Shown here piece by piece: positions 25,466 to 35,195 of a stretch of 57,013 nucleotides of DNA. Each line of letters starts with the position of its first letter. The first letter of the stretch is position 1. This DNA is from an uncultured Kiritimatiellota bacterium (lineage in GTDB: Bacteria > Verrucomicrobiota > Kiritimatiellia > RFP12 > UBA1067), in NCBI GenBank assembly GCA_934667425.1, contig CAKULV010000017.1, positions 1 through 57,013 on the forward strand. The letters run 5' to 3'. The translations under genes were made by a program, and so were the position numbers. The notes under the pieces were generated by a model that was not told where the DNA came from, made no database searches, and saw nothing but the letters and a program-made list of their open reading frames with translations.

Positions 25466-27694
25466 CTATGCCGCCGATTCCGCAATGCGTTCGGCGAGCG
25501 CAGTGCGCCGGGCGCTTACCGTATTGGTCTCTATCGCCTTGGATACGGCCCACGCAGAACCGATGACCATCACCAGTTTTTTCCCGCGGGTGATCGCCGT
25601 GTACAGGAGATTGCGCTGAAGCAGCATGTAATGCTGGTTGTGCATAAGCACGATCACCGCCGGATATTCGCTGCCCTGCGACTTGTGTATTGTCGTAGCG
25701 TACGCCAGGGACAGCTCGTCCATGTCGCCAGCCGAATACTCCACCGGACGTCCGTCAAAAACGACGACGAGCCTCCTGTCCTCGGGGTCCGCCGACACGA
25801 TGAACCCCACGTCTCCGTTGAACACGTCCTTGTCGTAGTTGTTCCTGAGCTGCATCACCCGGTCTCCCTGGCGGAACAGCGCAGAGCCCCGCCGCACCGC
25901 AGGGCCTTCCGGATTCAGGCGCCGCTGTATGAGGTTGTTGAGATTCTCCGTGCCAAGCAGGTTCTTCCGCATCGGCGAAAGCACCTGCACGTCATGCATC
26001 GGATTCATCCCGAATTTCCTCGGGATGCGGTTAGTCATGAAATCAAGCGCGAACGACAGGGCCTTCTCAGGATCGCGCTGCTGTATGAAATAGAAGTCGC
26101 TCTCCATTCCCGGCGGCGGCATCTCAAGCCCCTTGCCCTCATTGACATTGTGGGCGTTCCTCACGATGAACCCGGAGTTGTCCTGCCTGAATATCTCCGT
26201 GAGACGGGAACACGCGATCTTGCCGGAGGCGATGAGGTCGCGAAGCACGTTTCCGGGGCCCACGCTCGGCAGCTGATCCGTGTCGCCTACAAGTATGACG
26301 GAGGCCTCGTCAGGGATGGCAAGCGCTACGTTCTCCATAAGCCTTATGTCGACCATGGACGTCTCGTCGAACACAAACACGTCGCCCGCAAGCCTGTTTC
26401 TGGCGTTGTACGTGAATTCGCGCGTCTTCGGGTTGTACTTTAGGAGCCGGTGCAGGGTCTGCGCCTTTGTCTTCGTGGACTCCGAAAGCCGCTTCGCAGC
26501 CCTTCCCGTAGGTGCGGCGGTGACGACGCGGATGGCGGAATGCCCGGCGGCGCCTTTCCTTGCCTGGTATATGTCGACGAGCGCACGGACGATGGTGGTC
26601 TTTCCGACCCCAGGGCCTCCCGTTATGATGCTTACCTTGTTCACGAGCGACGCGCGCACCGCCCGGTCCTGGGCTGGCGCAAGGCGGAAGCCCGTGGCCC
26701 TCTCCCACCATGCCACGGCCCGATCCGCATCTATCGGCTTGAATGATGTAGGTGCGCAAAGCATCCGACGAACCTTTGACGCCACGTTGCATTCCGACCT
26801 GTACAGTTCTGAAAGGTATATTCTGCGCGGCGCCTCCGCGGCGCCGCCAACATGTTCGGCCACGATGCGCCCGTCGAGTTCCTCTTCTTTAAGGGCTTCG
26901 GACAGCCTCTCCACAGCTATGCCCACAAGTTCGTTCGCCTGGAGGAGAAGGTCAGGCTCCAGCGTCCAGCAGTGGCCGCCGTCTTCCGCCTCGGTACGAA
27001 GCGTGTGGATCAGCGCGGCGCGGGCGCGCTGCGGCGCATCCTTGGCCATGCCGAGCGACATTGCGATCTTGTCAGCAGTGGCGAACCCTATGCCCCAGAT
27101 GTCGCGGCACAGTCGGTACGGATCCGATTTTATTATGGCGATCGTGTCCTGACCGTACCTGCGGTATATGTCAACCGTCTTCGAGACGGATATGCCGTAG
27201 GTCTGCGTGAAGATCATTATCTCACGCATGGCGACACCCTTGTCCCAGCTTGCCTTGATGCGCTGTGCGCGCGTCTTGCCGATCCCTGGGACCTCGGTCA
27301 GGCGGGAAGAGAATCGGTCGAGGACATCTAGCGTATTCTCGCCGAACTTTGCGACGATGCGCTTCGCATACTCCGGCCCCACCCCGGATATCAGTCCGGA
27401 CGCAAGGTAGCGTTCCATTCCCGAAGCCGAATGCGGCGTTGCGCAGGCTATGGACGAGGCCTTGAACTGTCGTCCATGGGCCTTGTCCATGACCCACTCT
27501 CCCGTGGCGCGGATCTCCTCCCCTTCCCACACGGCCCCGCATAGGCCGACGACCACCGCCTCCCTGGGCCTAAGCCTGAATGCGCCATCGCCATCACAAG
27601 AAACCCGAAGCACGGAATATCCCGTCTCGGGGTTGCGGAACACTATGCCCACCACCGTGCCGTCAAGCGTCTCAAGCGGTGCATCCGCCATCAT
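25466..27694 (-). CDS. recD2: RecD2-type ATP-dependent DNA helicase
   Basis: The product has 742 residues from the ATG at 27694; a frame extension upstream overlaps rsfS and is disregarded. The N-terminal domain (TVVGIVFRNPETGYSVLRV) is typical of RecD2. Helix-hairpin-helix segments follow (VPGIGKTRAQRIKASW). The SF1B helicase core has Walker A GGPGVGKTT, Walker B FDETSMVD, DTDQLPSVGPG and the SH3-inserted motor end AYATTIHKSQGSEYPAVIV. RecD2 is a 5'-3' helicase active outside RecBCD. It begins a few bases after rsfS, in line with recA, so a recA-rsfS-recD2 unit is likely. Confidence 0.92.
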   Translation of the reverse strand: MMADAPLETLDGTVVGIVFRNPETGYSVLRVSCDGDGAFRLRPREAVVVGLCGAVWEGEEIRATGEWVMDKAHGRQFKASSIACATPHSASGMERYLASGLISGVGPEYAKRIVAKFGENTLDVLDRFSSRLTEVPGIGKTRAQRIKASWDKGVAMREIMIFTQTYGISVSKTVDIYRRYGQDTIAIIKSDPYRLCRDIWGIGFATADKIAMSLGMAKDAPQRARAALIHTLRTEAEDGGHCWTLEPDLLLQANELVGIAVERLSEALKEEELDGRIVAEHVGGAAEAPRRIYLSELYRSECNVASKVRRMLCAPTSFKPIDADRAVAWWERATGFRLAPAQDRAVRASLVNKVSIITGGPGVGKTTIVRALVDIYQARKGAAGHSAIRVVTAAPTGRAAKRLSESTKTKAQTLHRLLKYNPKTREFTYNARNRLAGDVFVFDETSMVDIRLMENVALAIPDEASVILVGDTDQLPSVGPGNVLRDLIASGKIACSRLTEIFRQDNSGFIVRNAHNVNEGKGLEMPPPGMESDFYFIQQRDPEKALSFALDFMTNRIPRKFGMNPMHDVQVLSPMRKNLLGTENLNNLIQRRLNPEGPAVRRGSALFRQGDRVMQLRNNYDKDVFNGDVGFIVSADPEDRRLVVVFDGRPVEYSAGDMDELSLAYATTIHKSQGSEYPAVIVLMHNQHYMLLQRNLLYTAITRGKKLVMVIGSAWAVSKAIETNTVSARRTALAERIAESAA

Positions 27695-27698
27695 GCCC

Positions 27699-28027
27699 TC
27701 AAAGCGGCTTTGCCTCTGCCCAGAGCTTCTCAAGGGCGTAGTAGGCCCTCGCCTCTGGCAGGAAAACGTGCAGCACTATATCAACATAGTCCACCACGAT
27801 CCAACCGCTTGCCGGGTCGCCGCTTGTGCGGAACGAATCCACCCCTGCTTCCTTCATGGCAGACTGCACTCCGGCCACCAGGGCTTTCAGATGTGGGGCG
27901 GCGGAGCCTGTGGCGATGACGAACGCATCGGCGAACCCAGACACGCCGCGCACGTCATAGGCCTTCACATCCACCGCCTTCCTGTCCTCAAGGGCGGCCT
28001 TTATTATCCCTACCTGTTCTTCAACTG

Positions 28028-28031
<4 letters not shown>
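27699..28031 (-). CDS. rsfS: Ribosomal silencing factor RsfS
   Basis: The product has 110 residues. RsfS binds ribosomal protein uL14 and blocks subunit joining when nutrients are scarce. The sequence shows KAYDVRGVSGFADAFVIATGSAAPHLKAL and the strongly conserved GWIVVDYVDIVLHVFLPEARAYYALEKLW. It overlaps recA by four bases (ATGA) and stops just before recD2. RsfS is more often found next to nadD, so this placement between recA and recD2 is unusual. Confidence 0.95.
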
Positions 28032-29077
<1,046 letters not shown>

Positions 29078-29118
29078 GTCACTCTCCTGGACCTATGAAG
29101 TTTGCACCCGTTGCGGAA

Positions 29119-30525
29119 TCACGCCTTCCCGCCGAAGAAATAGCGGTTCGCATTGTTGAAGGAAATGTCGGAAACGATCTTGCCGAGCCATTCGATGTCG
29201 TCCGGGATCTCGCCGCGAGCGACCTCCTCGCCAAGCTTCGCGCAGAGTATGCGGCGGAAGTATTCATGGCGCGTATACGAAAGGAACGAACGCGAGTCCG
29301 TAAGCATTCCGACGAAGTTGCCGAGGCAGCCGAGCGCGGACAGAGCCTCTATCTGCTTCTTCATGCCATCCTTCTGGTCAAGGAACCACCAGGCGCTGCC
29401 AAGCTGGAGCTTGCCGCGGTCCGGACCTTTCTGGAAGCATCCCATCAAGGTGGCGAGCATCTCGGTATCCTTCGGATTCAGGGAATAGAGGATGGTGCGG
29501 GGAAGGGAATCCTCCTGCTCGAGACGGTCGAAGAGACGCGAGAGCGACTCGGTCACCGACCAGTCGCCTATGCAATCGAAGCCGGTATCTGGACCGAGAA
29601 GGTTGAACATCCTGGTGTTGTTGTCGCGAAGGCAGCAATAGTGGAGCTGCGCCGTCCAGTTGGCCTTTGCGTCGGCCTTCAGGCCTTCGAAAAGCCATGC
29701 GCTCTTGAACTTCAGAGCCTCTTCAGGGGTAGCGGACTTTCCTCCGCGAAGCTTCTTGAATATCCTGCGGAGATCGGCCTCCGTGTACGGGGCGGCGAAC
29801 ACTTCGGTGATTCCGTAGTCGGAGATTACGCATCCCGCCTTCTCGAAGAATGCATGGCGCTTGGCCATAGCCTCCTGGAAGTCATCGTACGTCTTCACCG
29901 GCATGCCGGCAGCGGCGGCAAGCTTGTCCATCCATGCGTTCCATGCCTTAAGGTTCTCGACCTTCGAGGCCTTGTCCGAACGCCACGCCGGCAGGATCTT
30001 CGTGCCGAAGGGCTTCTTTGCGATGGCAATGTGGTATTCAAGGGAATCAACGGGATCGTCAGTGGTGCACACGACGCGGACATTGGACTTCTTCATGAGT
30101 CCGCGAGCGGAGAACCCCGGCTTCTTCATCTGCGCGTTGCACTTCTTCCATATCTTCTCGGCCGTTGCGCCGCAAAGGCGGTCGCCGACGCCGAAATAGC
30201 GCTTCAGCTCAAGGTGCGACCAGTCGAAGAGCGGATTCTTCACGAGGACTTCCATGGTCTCGGCGAACTTCACGAATTTGTCGTGCCAGGGGGCGTCGCC
30301 CGTGACGAACCGCTCGTCGATGCCGTTCGAGCGCATCTGACGCCACTTGTAGTGGTCGCCGCCCAGCCACACCTGCGCAATGTCCTCCCATCGCTTGTCC
30401 TCGGCGATCTCCGACGGCGGCAAATGGCAATGATAGTCTATGATCGGCATCTTCTCGGCGTAGCCGTGATACAGTTCCTTGGCGGCCTTTGTCGCAAGCA
30501 GAAAATCGTCGTTGATGTAGCCCAT
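29119..30525 (-). CDS. uxaC: Glucuronate isomerase
   Basis: The product has 468 residues from the ATG at 30525, with AAGGAGA just upstream. It interconverts glucuronate/fructuronate and galacturonate/tagaturonate in uronic acid catabolism. It shows MPIIDYHCHLPPSEI (metal-binding HxH), WLGGDHYKWRQMRSNGI, VCTTDDPVDSLEYH, TGFDCIGDWSVTESLSRLFDRLE and LTDSRSFLSYTRHEYFRRILC. It fits the DUF4838/DUF6259 cassette as evidence of a uronate- or glycan-degrading lifestyle. It is followed by recA after 41 bases. Confidence 0.96.
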   Translation of the reverse strand: MGYINDDFLLATKAAKELYHGYAEKMPIIDYHCHLPPSEIAEDKRWEDIAQVWLGGDHYKWRQMRSNGIDERFVTGDAPWHDKFVKFAETMEVLVKNPLFDWSHLELKRYFGVGDRLCGATAEKIWKKCNAQMKKPGFSARGLMKKSNVRVVCTTDDPVDSLEYHIAIAKKPFGTKILPAWRSDKASKVENLKAWNAWMDKLAAAAGMPVKTYDDFQEAMAKRHAFFEKAGCVISDYGITEVFAAPYTEADLRRIFKKLRGGKSATPEEALKFKSAWLFEGLKADAKANWTAQLHYCCLRDNNTRMFNLLGPDTGFDCIGDWSVTESLSRLFDRLEQEDSLPRTILYSLNPKDTEMLATLMGCFQKGPDRGKLQLGSAWWFLDQKDGMKKQIEALSALGCLGNFVGMLTDSRSFLSYTRHEYFRRILCAKLGEEVARGEIPDDIEWLGKIVSDISFNNANRYFFGGKA

Positions 30526-30553
30526 TGCATTCTCCTTATGTGGTTTGTCCGTA

Positions 30554-30562
30554 ATTATATCA
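30554..30562 (-). promoter_or_regulatory. Extended -10 promoter of uxaC
   Basis: TGATATAAT on the minus strand (hexamer 30554-30559), preceded by TTG, ends 28 bases before the ATG at 30525. It is one of the clearest examples of the window's promoter pattern. Confidence 0.55.
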
Positions 30563-30674
30563 CAAAATGAATCCAACCATTCGCTCACACGAAAATCATG
30601 GGCCCGACCCGGATGACGGGGCGATTTGCGACTTGTCGTGGCGGCTATTTCTCCGCCCCCTCACACACACGTAG

Positions 30675-30810
30675 CGACAACGCCCTCGTTGTCGTTAGAA
30701 ATCGCCGTGCAACCCGCCGCCCGCGCTTCGCACGGGAGGGCCGCAGTCCATTGCGACCGGGCCTGTGGCGACAGGCTGATACGATGGCGAGGGCGCCATC
30801 GCCACGTGTC
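30675..30810. repeat. Cluster of variable-stem hairpins between uxaC and the next gene
   Basis: Four palindromes lie in the divergent intergenic region. They are CGACAACG-ccct-CGTTGTCG (30675-30694), an imperfect GGCCGCA/TGCGACC preceded by GGGAG (30739-30758), GCCTGT-ggcg-ACAGGC (30761-30776) and CGATGGCG-aggg-CGCCATCG (30782-30801). Positions 30772-30810 are the reverse complement of 55253-55291 with one difference, so this is the same dispersed family as at the right end. From 30838 there is a short tandem of TACCAAC-like 7-mers. No gene is seen in 30598-30986. Confidence 0.75.
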
Positions 30811-30928
30811 ACGGCAAATGCTGCGCATGCGGGACACTACCAACTACCAACTACCATCTACCAACCATTGACTCCCCGCCCCCAACCCGCGCCCAGGCAA
30901 GAAACAAGATTTGGTCCGCGCAATAATC

Positions 30929-30957
30929 TTGCTTTCGGCGCGGCGTTCTGCTACCAT
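30929..30957 (+). promoter_or_regulatory. Possible promoter of the unknown 474-residue gene
   Basis: TTGCTT (30929-30934) and TACCAT (30952-30957) are 17 bases apart, 30 bases before the ATG at 30987. Unlike the other promoters here it has no TG extension. Confidence 0.35.
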
Positions 30958-30986
30958 TCAGGCCAATGCAACATGGAGGCCGACAC

Positions 30987-32411
30987 ATGACAACAAACAA
31001 AGCCAGGAGTGCCTTCGGCAAGGCCGCGGCGGCCGCGAAGCGCGACGCCTCAAAGGACATCTACGGCGGCGCATGCGACGGGGGATCGCCGATGGATCGC
31101 CCGGAGGCCACGCTGCGCCGCATCGTGGGCGACGCGGACAGGGAGGCGCAGCGCAAGTTCGCGGAGTGGATGGCCAAATACAGGCCCGTCGAGGACGCGA
31201 TATACGAGGAGCGAGACCGCAGGGAGCGCAGGAGGCGGATCAGGCGGGGGAGGGCGTTCGGCGACCTGTGCGAGATTACCGAGGGCAGGGCCGCGTTCTG
31301 CCACCGCACAGGAATTCCGATGGAGGAGGCCGGCAGGCTGCTCTCCCGCCGGCGCGCGGTCCACCCGTCGCTGGAGCCGTGGCTATTCCTCGGCGACATG
31401 GCATGGTCGGCCATGAGAGCCGTCCGGAAGGAGCTCACGAGGCGGATCGCCCGCGCGAAGCACGTCGCCATGCGCCCCGCGTACTACGAGATGGAAAGGG
31501 CAAGGAGGCTCGCCCTCGCGTCGGAGCGGCGGAAGGTCTCGGGGCGGAGCACTGGCAACCCCTGCCCGACCAGAGAACAGATACTGGACGCGTGGATCAG
31601 GGCGAAGGAGTCGGGCGAGGCCATGCTGCGCTTCGGGAGCCTCATGGAGGACCTCGAGTGCTACGTGGACAACAGCCTCATACGCGATGGCGGCGTCATC
31701 ATCGGGAGGAGAGCCGGCATCAAGGGCTGGCTCCAGATGAACATCCCTGCCCTGTACCTGAAGTACAAGACCGTCATGGCGTACAAGGCGGCGGCGAAGC
31801 GGATGCGCCAAATCATTGGATTGAAAGACCCAATGCCGCTATCCTCCGTGATGCCAAATGGCAATGATGCCGAAGTTCGCGTCATGAATACGGAAAACAA
31901 ATCAAAGAACAATGGAGAGCATGATTTACAAGATTATGGTGCGGACGAAATCTTATCCAAAGCACAAAGTGCCGATCAAAGACCGGAACGCAGCGCTATT
32001 CAAGGCAGGCACGCGTGGCGCAGCGATCCGCAAGGCAAAGGTATGTCTGAATACGCGACCGTGGGGCTGTGCACAAACAAGCAACAAAACAGGGGGGACG
32101 CAATCAGCCAAAAAGAAGCGGGCGACTCAGGACTCTCCGATCTGCGCAAGTTGAGGGCAACAGCAATCTACCATGAAATAATCGGACTCATAGGCTCAAG
32201 CAAGCGAAATCGAACAAGGCTTGTACACAAATTGAAGGATCTGACAGATCCGAATGCCGTTGAAGACGCGAATATGCTTGCAGCGTGGAAGCGGTTCTAC
32301 GAGAATAAGATTACGGTGCGGACTAAATCTACCTGGAGCAGACGACTGCTTAGGGCGATACGTACGGCGAGACAGGGGTTGCGCGCAGGGAGAGAAGATT
32401 CACATAGGTGA
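30987..32411 (+). CDS. Hypothetical protein, two conserved-looking blocks joined by a polar linker
   Basis: The product has 474 residues from the ATG at 30987, with GGAGG seven bases upstream. I do not recognise a named family. Residues 1 to about 285 are very rich in Arg and Ala with several helices; the most ordered-looking stretch is PTREQILDAWIRAKESGEAMLRFG through GRRAGIKGWLQMNIPALYLKYKTVMAYKAAAKRMRQ. Residues of about 290-395 are a polar, low-complexity linker that is less GC-rich at DNA level. Residues of about 396-474 form a second helical basic block (IYHEIIGLIGSSKRNRTRLVHKLKDLTDP and AAWKRFYENKITVRTKSTWSRRLLRAI). The high positive charge suggests nucleic-acid binding, but that is inference. 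It is 17 bases upstream of mtaB and may be co-transcribed with it. Confidence 0.6.
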   Translation: MTTNKARSAFGKAAAAAKRDASKDIYGGACDGGSPMDRPEATLRRIVGDADREAQRKFAEWMAKYRPVEDAIYEERDRRERRRRIRRGRAFGDLCEITEGRAAFCHRTGIPMEEAGRLLSRRRAVHPSLEPWLFLGDMAWSAMRAVRKELTRRIARAKHVAMRPAYYEMERARRLALASERRKVSGRSTGNPCPTREQILDAWIRAKESGEAMLRFGSLMEDLECYVDNSLIRDGGVIIGRRAGIKGWLQMNIPALYLKYKTVMAYKAAAKRMRQIIGLKDPMPLSSVMPNGNDAEVRVMNTENKSKNNGEHDLQDYGADEILSKAQSADQRPERSAIQGRHAWRSDPQGKGMSEYATVGLCTNKQQNRGDAISQKEAGDSGLSDLRKLRATAIYHEIIGLIGSSKRNRTRLVHKLKDLTDPNAVEDANMLAAWKRFYENKITVRTKSTWSRRLLRAIRTARQGLRAGREDSHR

Positions 32412-32428
32412 TGAAAGCGATACTTTAA

Positions 32429-34243
32429 ATGCAACGAAAAACAAAGGCGCAAAGAAAAGCAAAGGGCGTGAATCTTGCAAACTCAGGGCCTACACCGGCC
32501 TTTGAACCGGCATTGATCCACAAGCCATTCTCCGCCCAAGCAAATTCAAACGCACTGACGAAGTGCGAGTGCACGGGGGCCGATTGTGAACACAAGCGGA
32601 AGCGCGTGGCGTTCGCAACTTTCGGATGCAGGCTGAACAAGGCCGAAGCGCTCGACGCCGAAGCAAACTATTCCGCTGCCGGATGGGAGATTGTCTCCCT
32701 GAAACCAATTGGGCGCAACGAAAAAAAGGATGCACGCGGCGATGTAGACGTACAGTCAAACGACGGACACGACGCAGGGGAGAATGCGCTTGACGATGCC
32801 GATACACCGTCCTGCGGCCATGGTTCGCAAGAGACGACCCGGCAAGCGGACGATGGAGAGCATTTCCCCGGTCGCAGCTCATCTCGCGATTCGGGAGAAG
32901 GCAATGCCATGGCGCCAGATCCGAATGCCGGGATTCGCGTTGCGAATCCGCAACCAAATCCAGACCTGATCATAGTTCGCGGATGCTCTGTGACGGCAAA
33001 GGCACAGCATGACTGCGAAAGGTTCATAGCCCACCTGAGGCTGCGTTTCCCCCGCGCATTCATCAAAGTGACAGGATGCCTCAAGCCAGAAAAACAAACG
33101 ACAGAACGATTGTTCGTCGGCATGCCAGACGCACCGATTCAAACGGCCCCACAACAAGGATTCTCGGAACGCGCTTCGCCGGCACAACAAACCGGGACAA
33201 CGTCAGATTCTACATGTGCCTCCACGCCGGACACCACCTCGTCAATGGATCACTACTCCCTTTCACGTGCATACCTGAAAGTACAGGACGGATGTTCCGG
33301 AAGATGCTCGTACTGCATCGTCCCGTCGTTCCGAGGAGAGCCAACGTCCATCCCCTTCCACACCGTACTTGGACGTGCCCGGGCATTCCTTGCGGCAGGA
33401 TTCAGGGAGATTATCCTTGCCGGGTGCAATCTATGCCTCTACAAGTCAGAGGGACGAGGCATCGCCGAACTCGCCGCCGCGCTTGCGGCGCTCGAATCGC
33501 CCGGGCACAGAATCCGCTTTGGCTCGATAGAGCCAGGGATGTGCGATGACAGCATTCTGGATGCAATGGAAGGGGCTGCTAACATATGCAGGTTTCTGCA
33601 CCTGTCGCTGCAATCCGGATCAGACAGGATACTGGAGCTCATGCGGCGGCCTTACACGTCTGGGCAAGTCCTCTCCTTCTGCGCAGAGGCGCGTCGTCGC
33701 CTTGGCCCGCGCCTGGCGCTTGGGGCGGACATAATAGCCGGGTTCCCGGGCGAATCCGATTCAGACCACGAGGCGACAAAACGGTTCGTGTCAATGAACA
33801 TGCATATGGCCGATGACGCATTCCGCCGCCCTGCACAAGAGGCGTCTCTCTCCCCTTTCATACACCTTCACGTATTTCCATATTCAGAGCGTCCCGGAAC
33901 CGAAGCGGCAACGATGGCAGGCTCAATCCCAACAGAAGTGCGCCGCCGGCGCGCGAAGGAGATAGAATCCATAGGGCTGCGGAACCGTCTGGGATTCGCG
34001 AGCGGACTTGTCGGCCAAACCGTTGCCGTATGCGCGGAACGAGGCGGCTGCGGGCGTACGGACGAGCACCTGAGGTGCATGCTGCACGGAAAGGCAGAAC
34101 GCAAATCCATCGTACGCGCCACCGTAGAAAATTATTCGTCCAAGGACGGTTCCCTATCTGCTATAATACTTGCCGAAGATGAGTTGGGCGGTATTCGGAT
34201 GGACACCGCCCCAGGCACGACAAAAGGAGGCGCACAATCATGA
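32429..34243 (+). CDS. mtaB: MtaB-like tRNA t6A37 methylthiotransferase with large insertions
   Basis: The product has 604 residues against about 430-450 for typical MtaB. The UPF0004 domain has FATFGCRLNKAEA with Cys67, VRGCSVTAKAQ with Cys186 and VTGCLKP with Cys217. The radical-SAM cluster motif is CSGRCSYC (Cys289, 293, 296), followed by RFGSIEPGM, SLQSGSDRILELMRRPY and DIIAGFPGE, and a C-terminal TRAM-like region. The extra length comes from a 55-residue N-terminal extension, a polar insertion of about 85 residues (95-177), one of about 40 (235-275) and a short one near 460. All core cysteines survive, so it should be active. Its stop overlaps the pilin start (ATGA). Confidence 0.85.
   Translation: MQRKTKAQRKAKGVNLANSGPTPAFEPALIHKPFSAQANSNALTKCECTGADCEHKRKRVAFATFGCRLNKAEALDAEANYSAAGWEIVSLKPIGRNEKKDARGDVDVQSNDGHDAGENALDDADTPSCGHGSQETTRQADDGEHFPGRSSSRDSGEGNAMAPDPNAGIRVANPQPNPDLIIVRGCSVTAKAQHDCERFIAHLRLRFPRAFIKVTGCLKPEKQTTERLFVGMPDAPIQTAPQQGFSERASPAQQTGTTSDSTCASTPDTTSSMDHYSLSRAYLKVQDGCSGRCSYCIVPSFRGEPTSIPFHTVLGRARAFLAAGFREIILAGCNLCLYKSEGRGIAELAAALAALESPGHRIRFGSIEPGMCDDSILDAMEGAANICRFLHLSLQSGSDRILELMRRPYTSGQVLSFCAEARRRLGPRLALGADIIAGFPGESDSDHEATKRFVSMNMHMADDAFRRPAQEASLSPFIHLHVFPYSERPGTEAATMAGSIPTEVRRRRAKEIESIGLRNRLGFASGLVGQTVAVCAERGGCGRTDEHLRCMLHGKAERKSIVRATVENYSSKDGSLSAIILAEDELGGIRMDTAPGTTKGGAQS
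34159..34167 (+). promoter_or_regulatory. Extended -10 promoter of the pilin operon, inside mtaB
   Basis: TGCTATAAT (hexamer 34162-34167) lies in the last codons of mtaB, 72 bases before the Flp pilin start. There is no good -35. It would allow the abundant pilin to be made independently of mtaB. Confidence 0.5.
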
Positions 34244-34464
34244 TGACAAGGAAAAACAAAAAGGGCCAGACGATGCTTGAATACATAATCATCATCGCGC
34301 TGATAGCCATATCGCTGATTGCGGTGTTCACGTATTTCGGCAGAGCCACGGCAAAGAAAGTGGCGGGCGCAACAGAGGCAATATCGACGGAAGAGGGCGA
34401 AAACGCCAGGAACGCCGCCGAGAACATAAGCGAAGACACCATAAAGAGGCTTGGCGAAAACTAA
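34240..34464 (+). CDS. flp: Flp-type (type IVb) pilin
   Basis: The product has 74 residues; AGGAGG lies nine bases before the ATG. A short basic leader ends KNKKG and is followed by QTMLEYIIIIALIAISLIAVF, that is, the prepilin peptidase site G^Q with Glu at +5 and a hydrophobic helix typical of Flp/TadA-system major pilins. The C-terminal half is short, charged and helical. It is the first gene of the Tad pilus locus and overlaps the mtaB stop. Confidence 0.88.
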   Translation: MMTRKNKKGQTMLEYIIIIALIAISLIAVFTYFGRATAKKVAGATEAISTEEGENARNAAENISEDTIKRLGEN

Positions 34465-34476
34465 GCGGCCACTGTC

Positions 34477-34653
34477 GTGCGAGCCCATGCCACAGCAACG
34501 CACCGGAAAAGCCGAAGCGGGCAGACGGCGCTTGAGTACATACTCGTGTTCACGCTTCTGCTCGCGGCGGCCGGGGCTGCGTATTACTTCATGAGGTCGC
34601 CTGCAAGCATGGCCATATACTCGACAGACGTAATATGCTCCGAACGGCTATGA
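34477..34653 (+). CDS. Second small pilin-like protein (58 residues)
   Basis: From GTG at 34477 the frame reads a basic leader ending RKSRSG, then QTALEYILVFTLLLAAAGAAYYF, a short tail MRSPASMAIYSTD and a stop at 34651-34653. The G^QTALEY site has Glu at +5 exactly as in the preceding Flp pilin. It begins 12 bases after that gene and its stop overlaps the ATG of the next gene at 34650 (ATGA), so the coding assignment is well supported despite the small size and weak ribosome-binding site. It is probably a minor pilin or pseudopilin. Confidence 0.75.
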   Translation: MRAHATATHRKSRSGQTALEYILVFTLLLAAAGAAYYFMRSPASMAIYSTDVICSERL

Positions 34654-35195
34654 CGGCCCATCGCCCAAAATCCGGCCAGGCCATGATCGAAACGACAATC
34701 GCAATGATCGTCGTCCTAATCGTATTTCTTGCGATGTTCAACCTGTCAGACCAAATGCGGGCGAAGCTGCTCGTGGAGAATGCGTCCGTTAAATGCGCGA
34801 GGGCCCGCGCAGTCGGCTACAACGATTTCATGCTGCGTAAAATCGCCCGCCTATCTACGATGCCGGCCGCAGGAAGATGCCTCACGGCATCCACGCATGA
34901 CGGTGATGCGGCGCTATCGCGCGGCGAGCGCTATGCCCGAATAGGCGAATACCTCGCAAGCGAATACGAGGCCCAGGCGGACGCGATCCTCGATTTCGAG
35001 CATTGGCAGGACGGGAACACCTCTGTGGCATGCTCCGCAGACGCATCCAGGACGATCGCAACCGTAACCCAGCGCAGGCCACGCATCACCGGCCTCAACA
35101 TGCTGACGGGGAGCGCCAACTCCGACACGCACGAACATGCGCCAATCTCCGCAACAGGCACGGCAGAGGCACACTACAAGAGCTACCTGCAATGA
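34650..35195 (+). CDS. TadE-like pseudopilin
   Basis: The product has 181 residues from the ATG at 34650, which overlaps the preceding stop (an upstream ATG at 34635 is possible). The leader MTAHRPKSG is followed by QAMIETTIAMIVVLIVFLAMFNL, a prepilin-type signal with Glu at +5, and then a soluble periplasmic domain with two cysteines. TadE proteins are processed by the prepilin peptidase and are needed for Flp pilus assembly. Its stop overlaps the next start (ATGA). Confidence 0.78.
   Translation: MTAHRPKSGQAMIETTIAMIVVLIVFLAMFNLSDQMRAKLLVENASVKCARARAVGYNDFMLRKIARLSTMPAAGRCLTASTHDGDAALSRGERYARIGEYLASEYEAQADAILDFEHWQDGNTSVACSADASRTIATVTQRRPRITGLNMLTGSANSDTHEHAPISATGTAEAHYKSYLQ

Noticed and set aside
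24068..26443. 791-residue plus-strand frame across the oxidoreductase and recD2
   Set aside because: It crosses two well-supported genes and the promoter between them; composition is typical of an antisense frame.
29078..29118. LexA operator before recA
   Set aside because: No CTGT-N8-ACAG or GAAC-N4-GTTC type site is visible in the gap.
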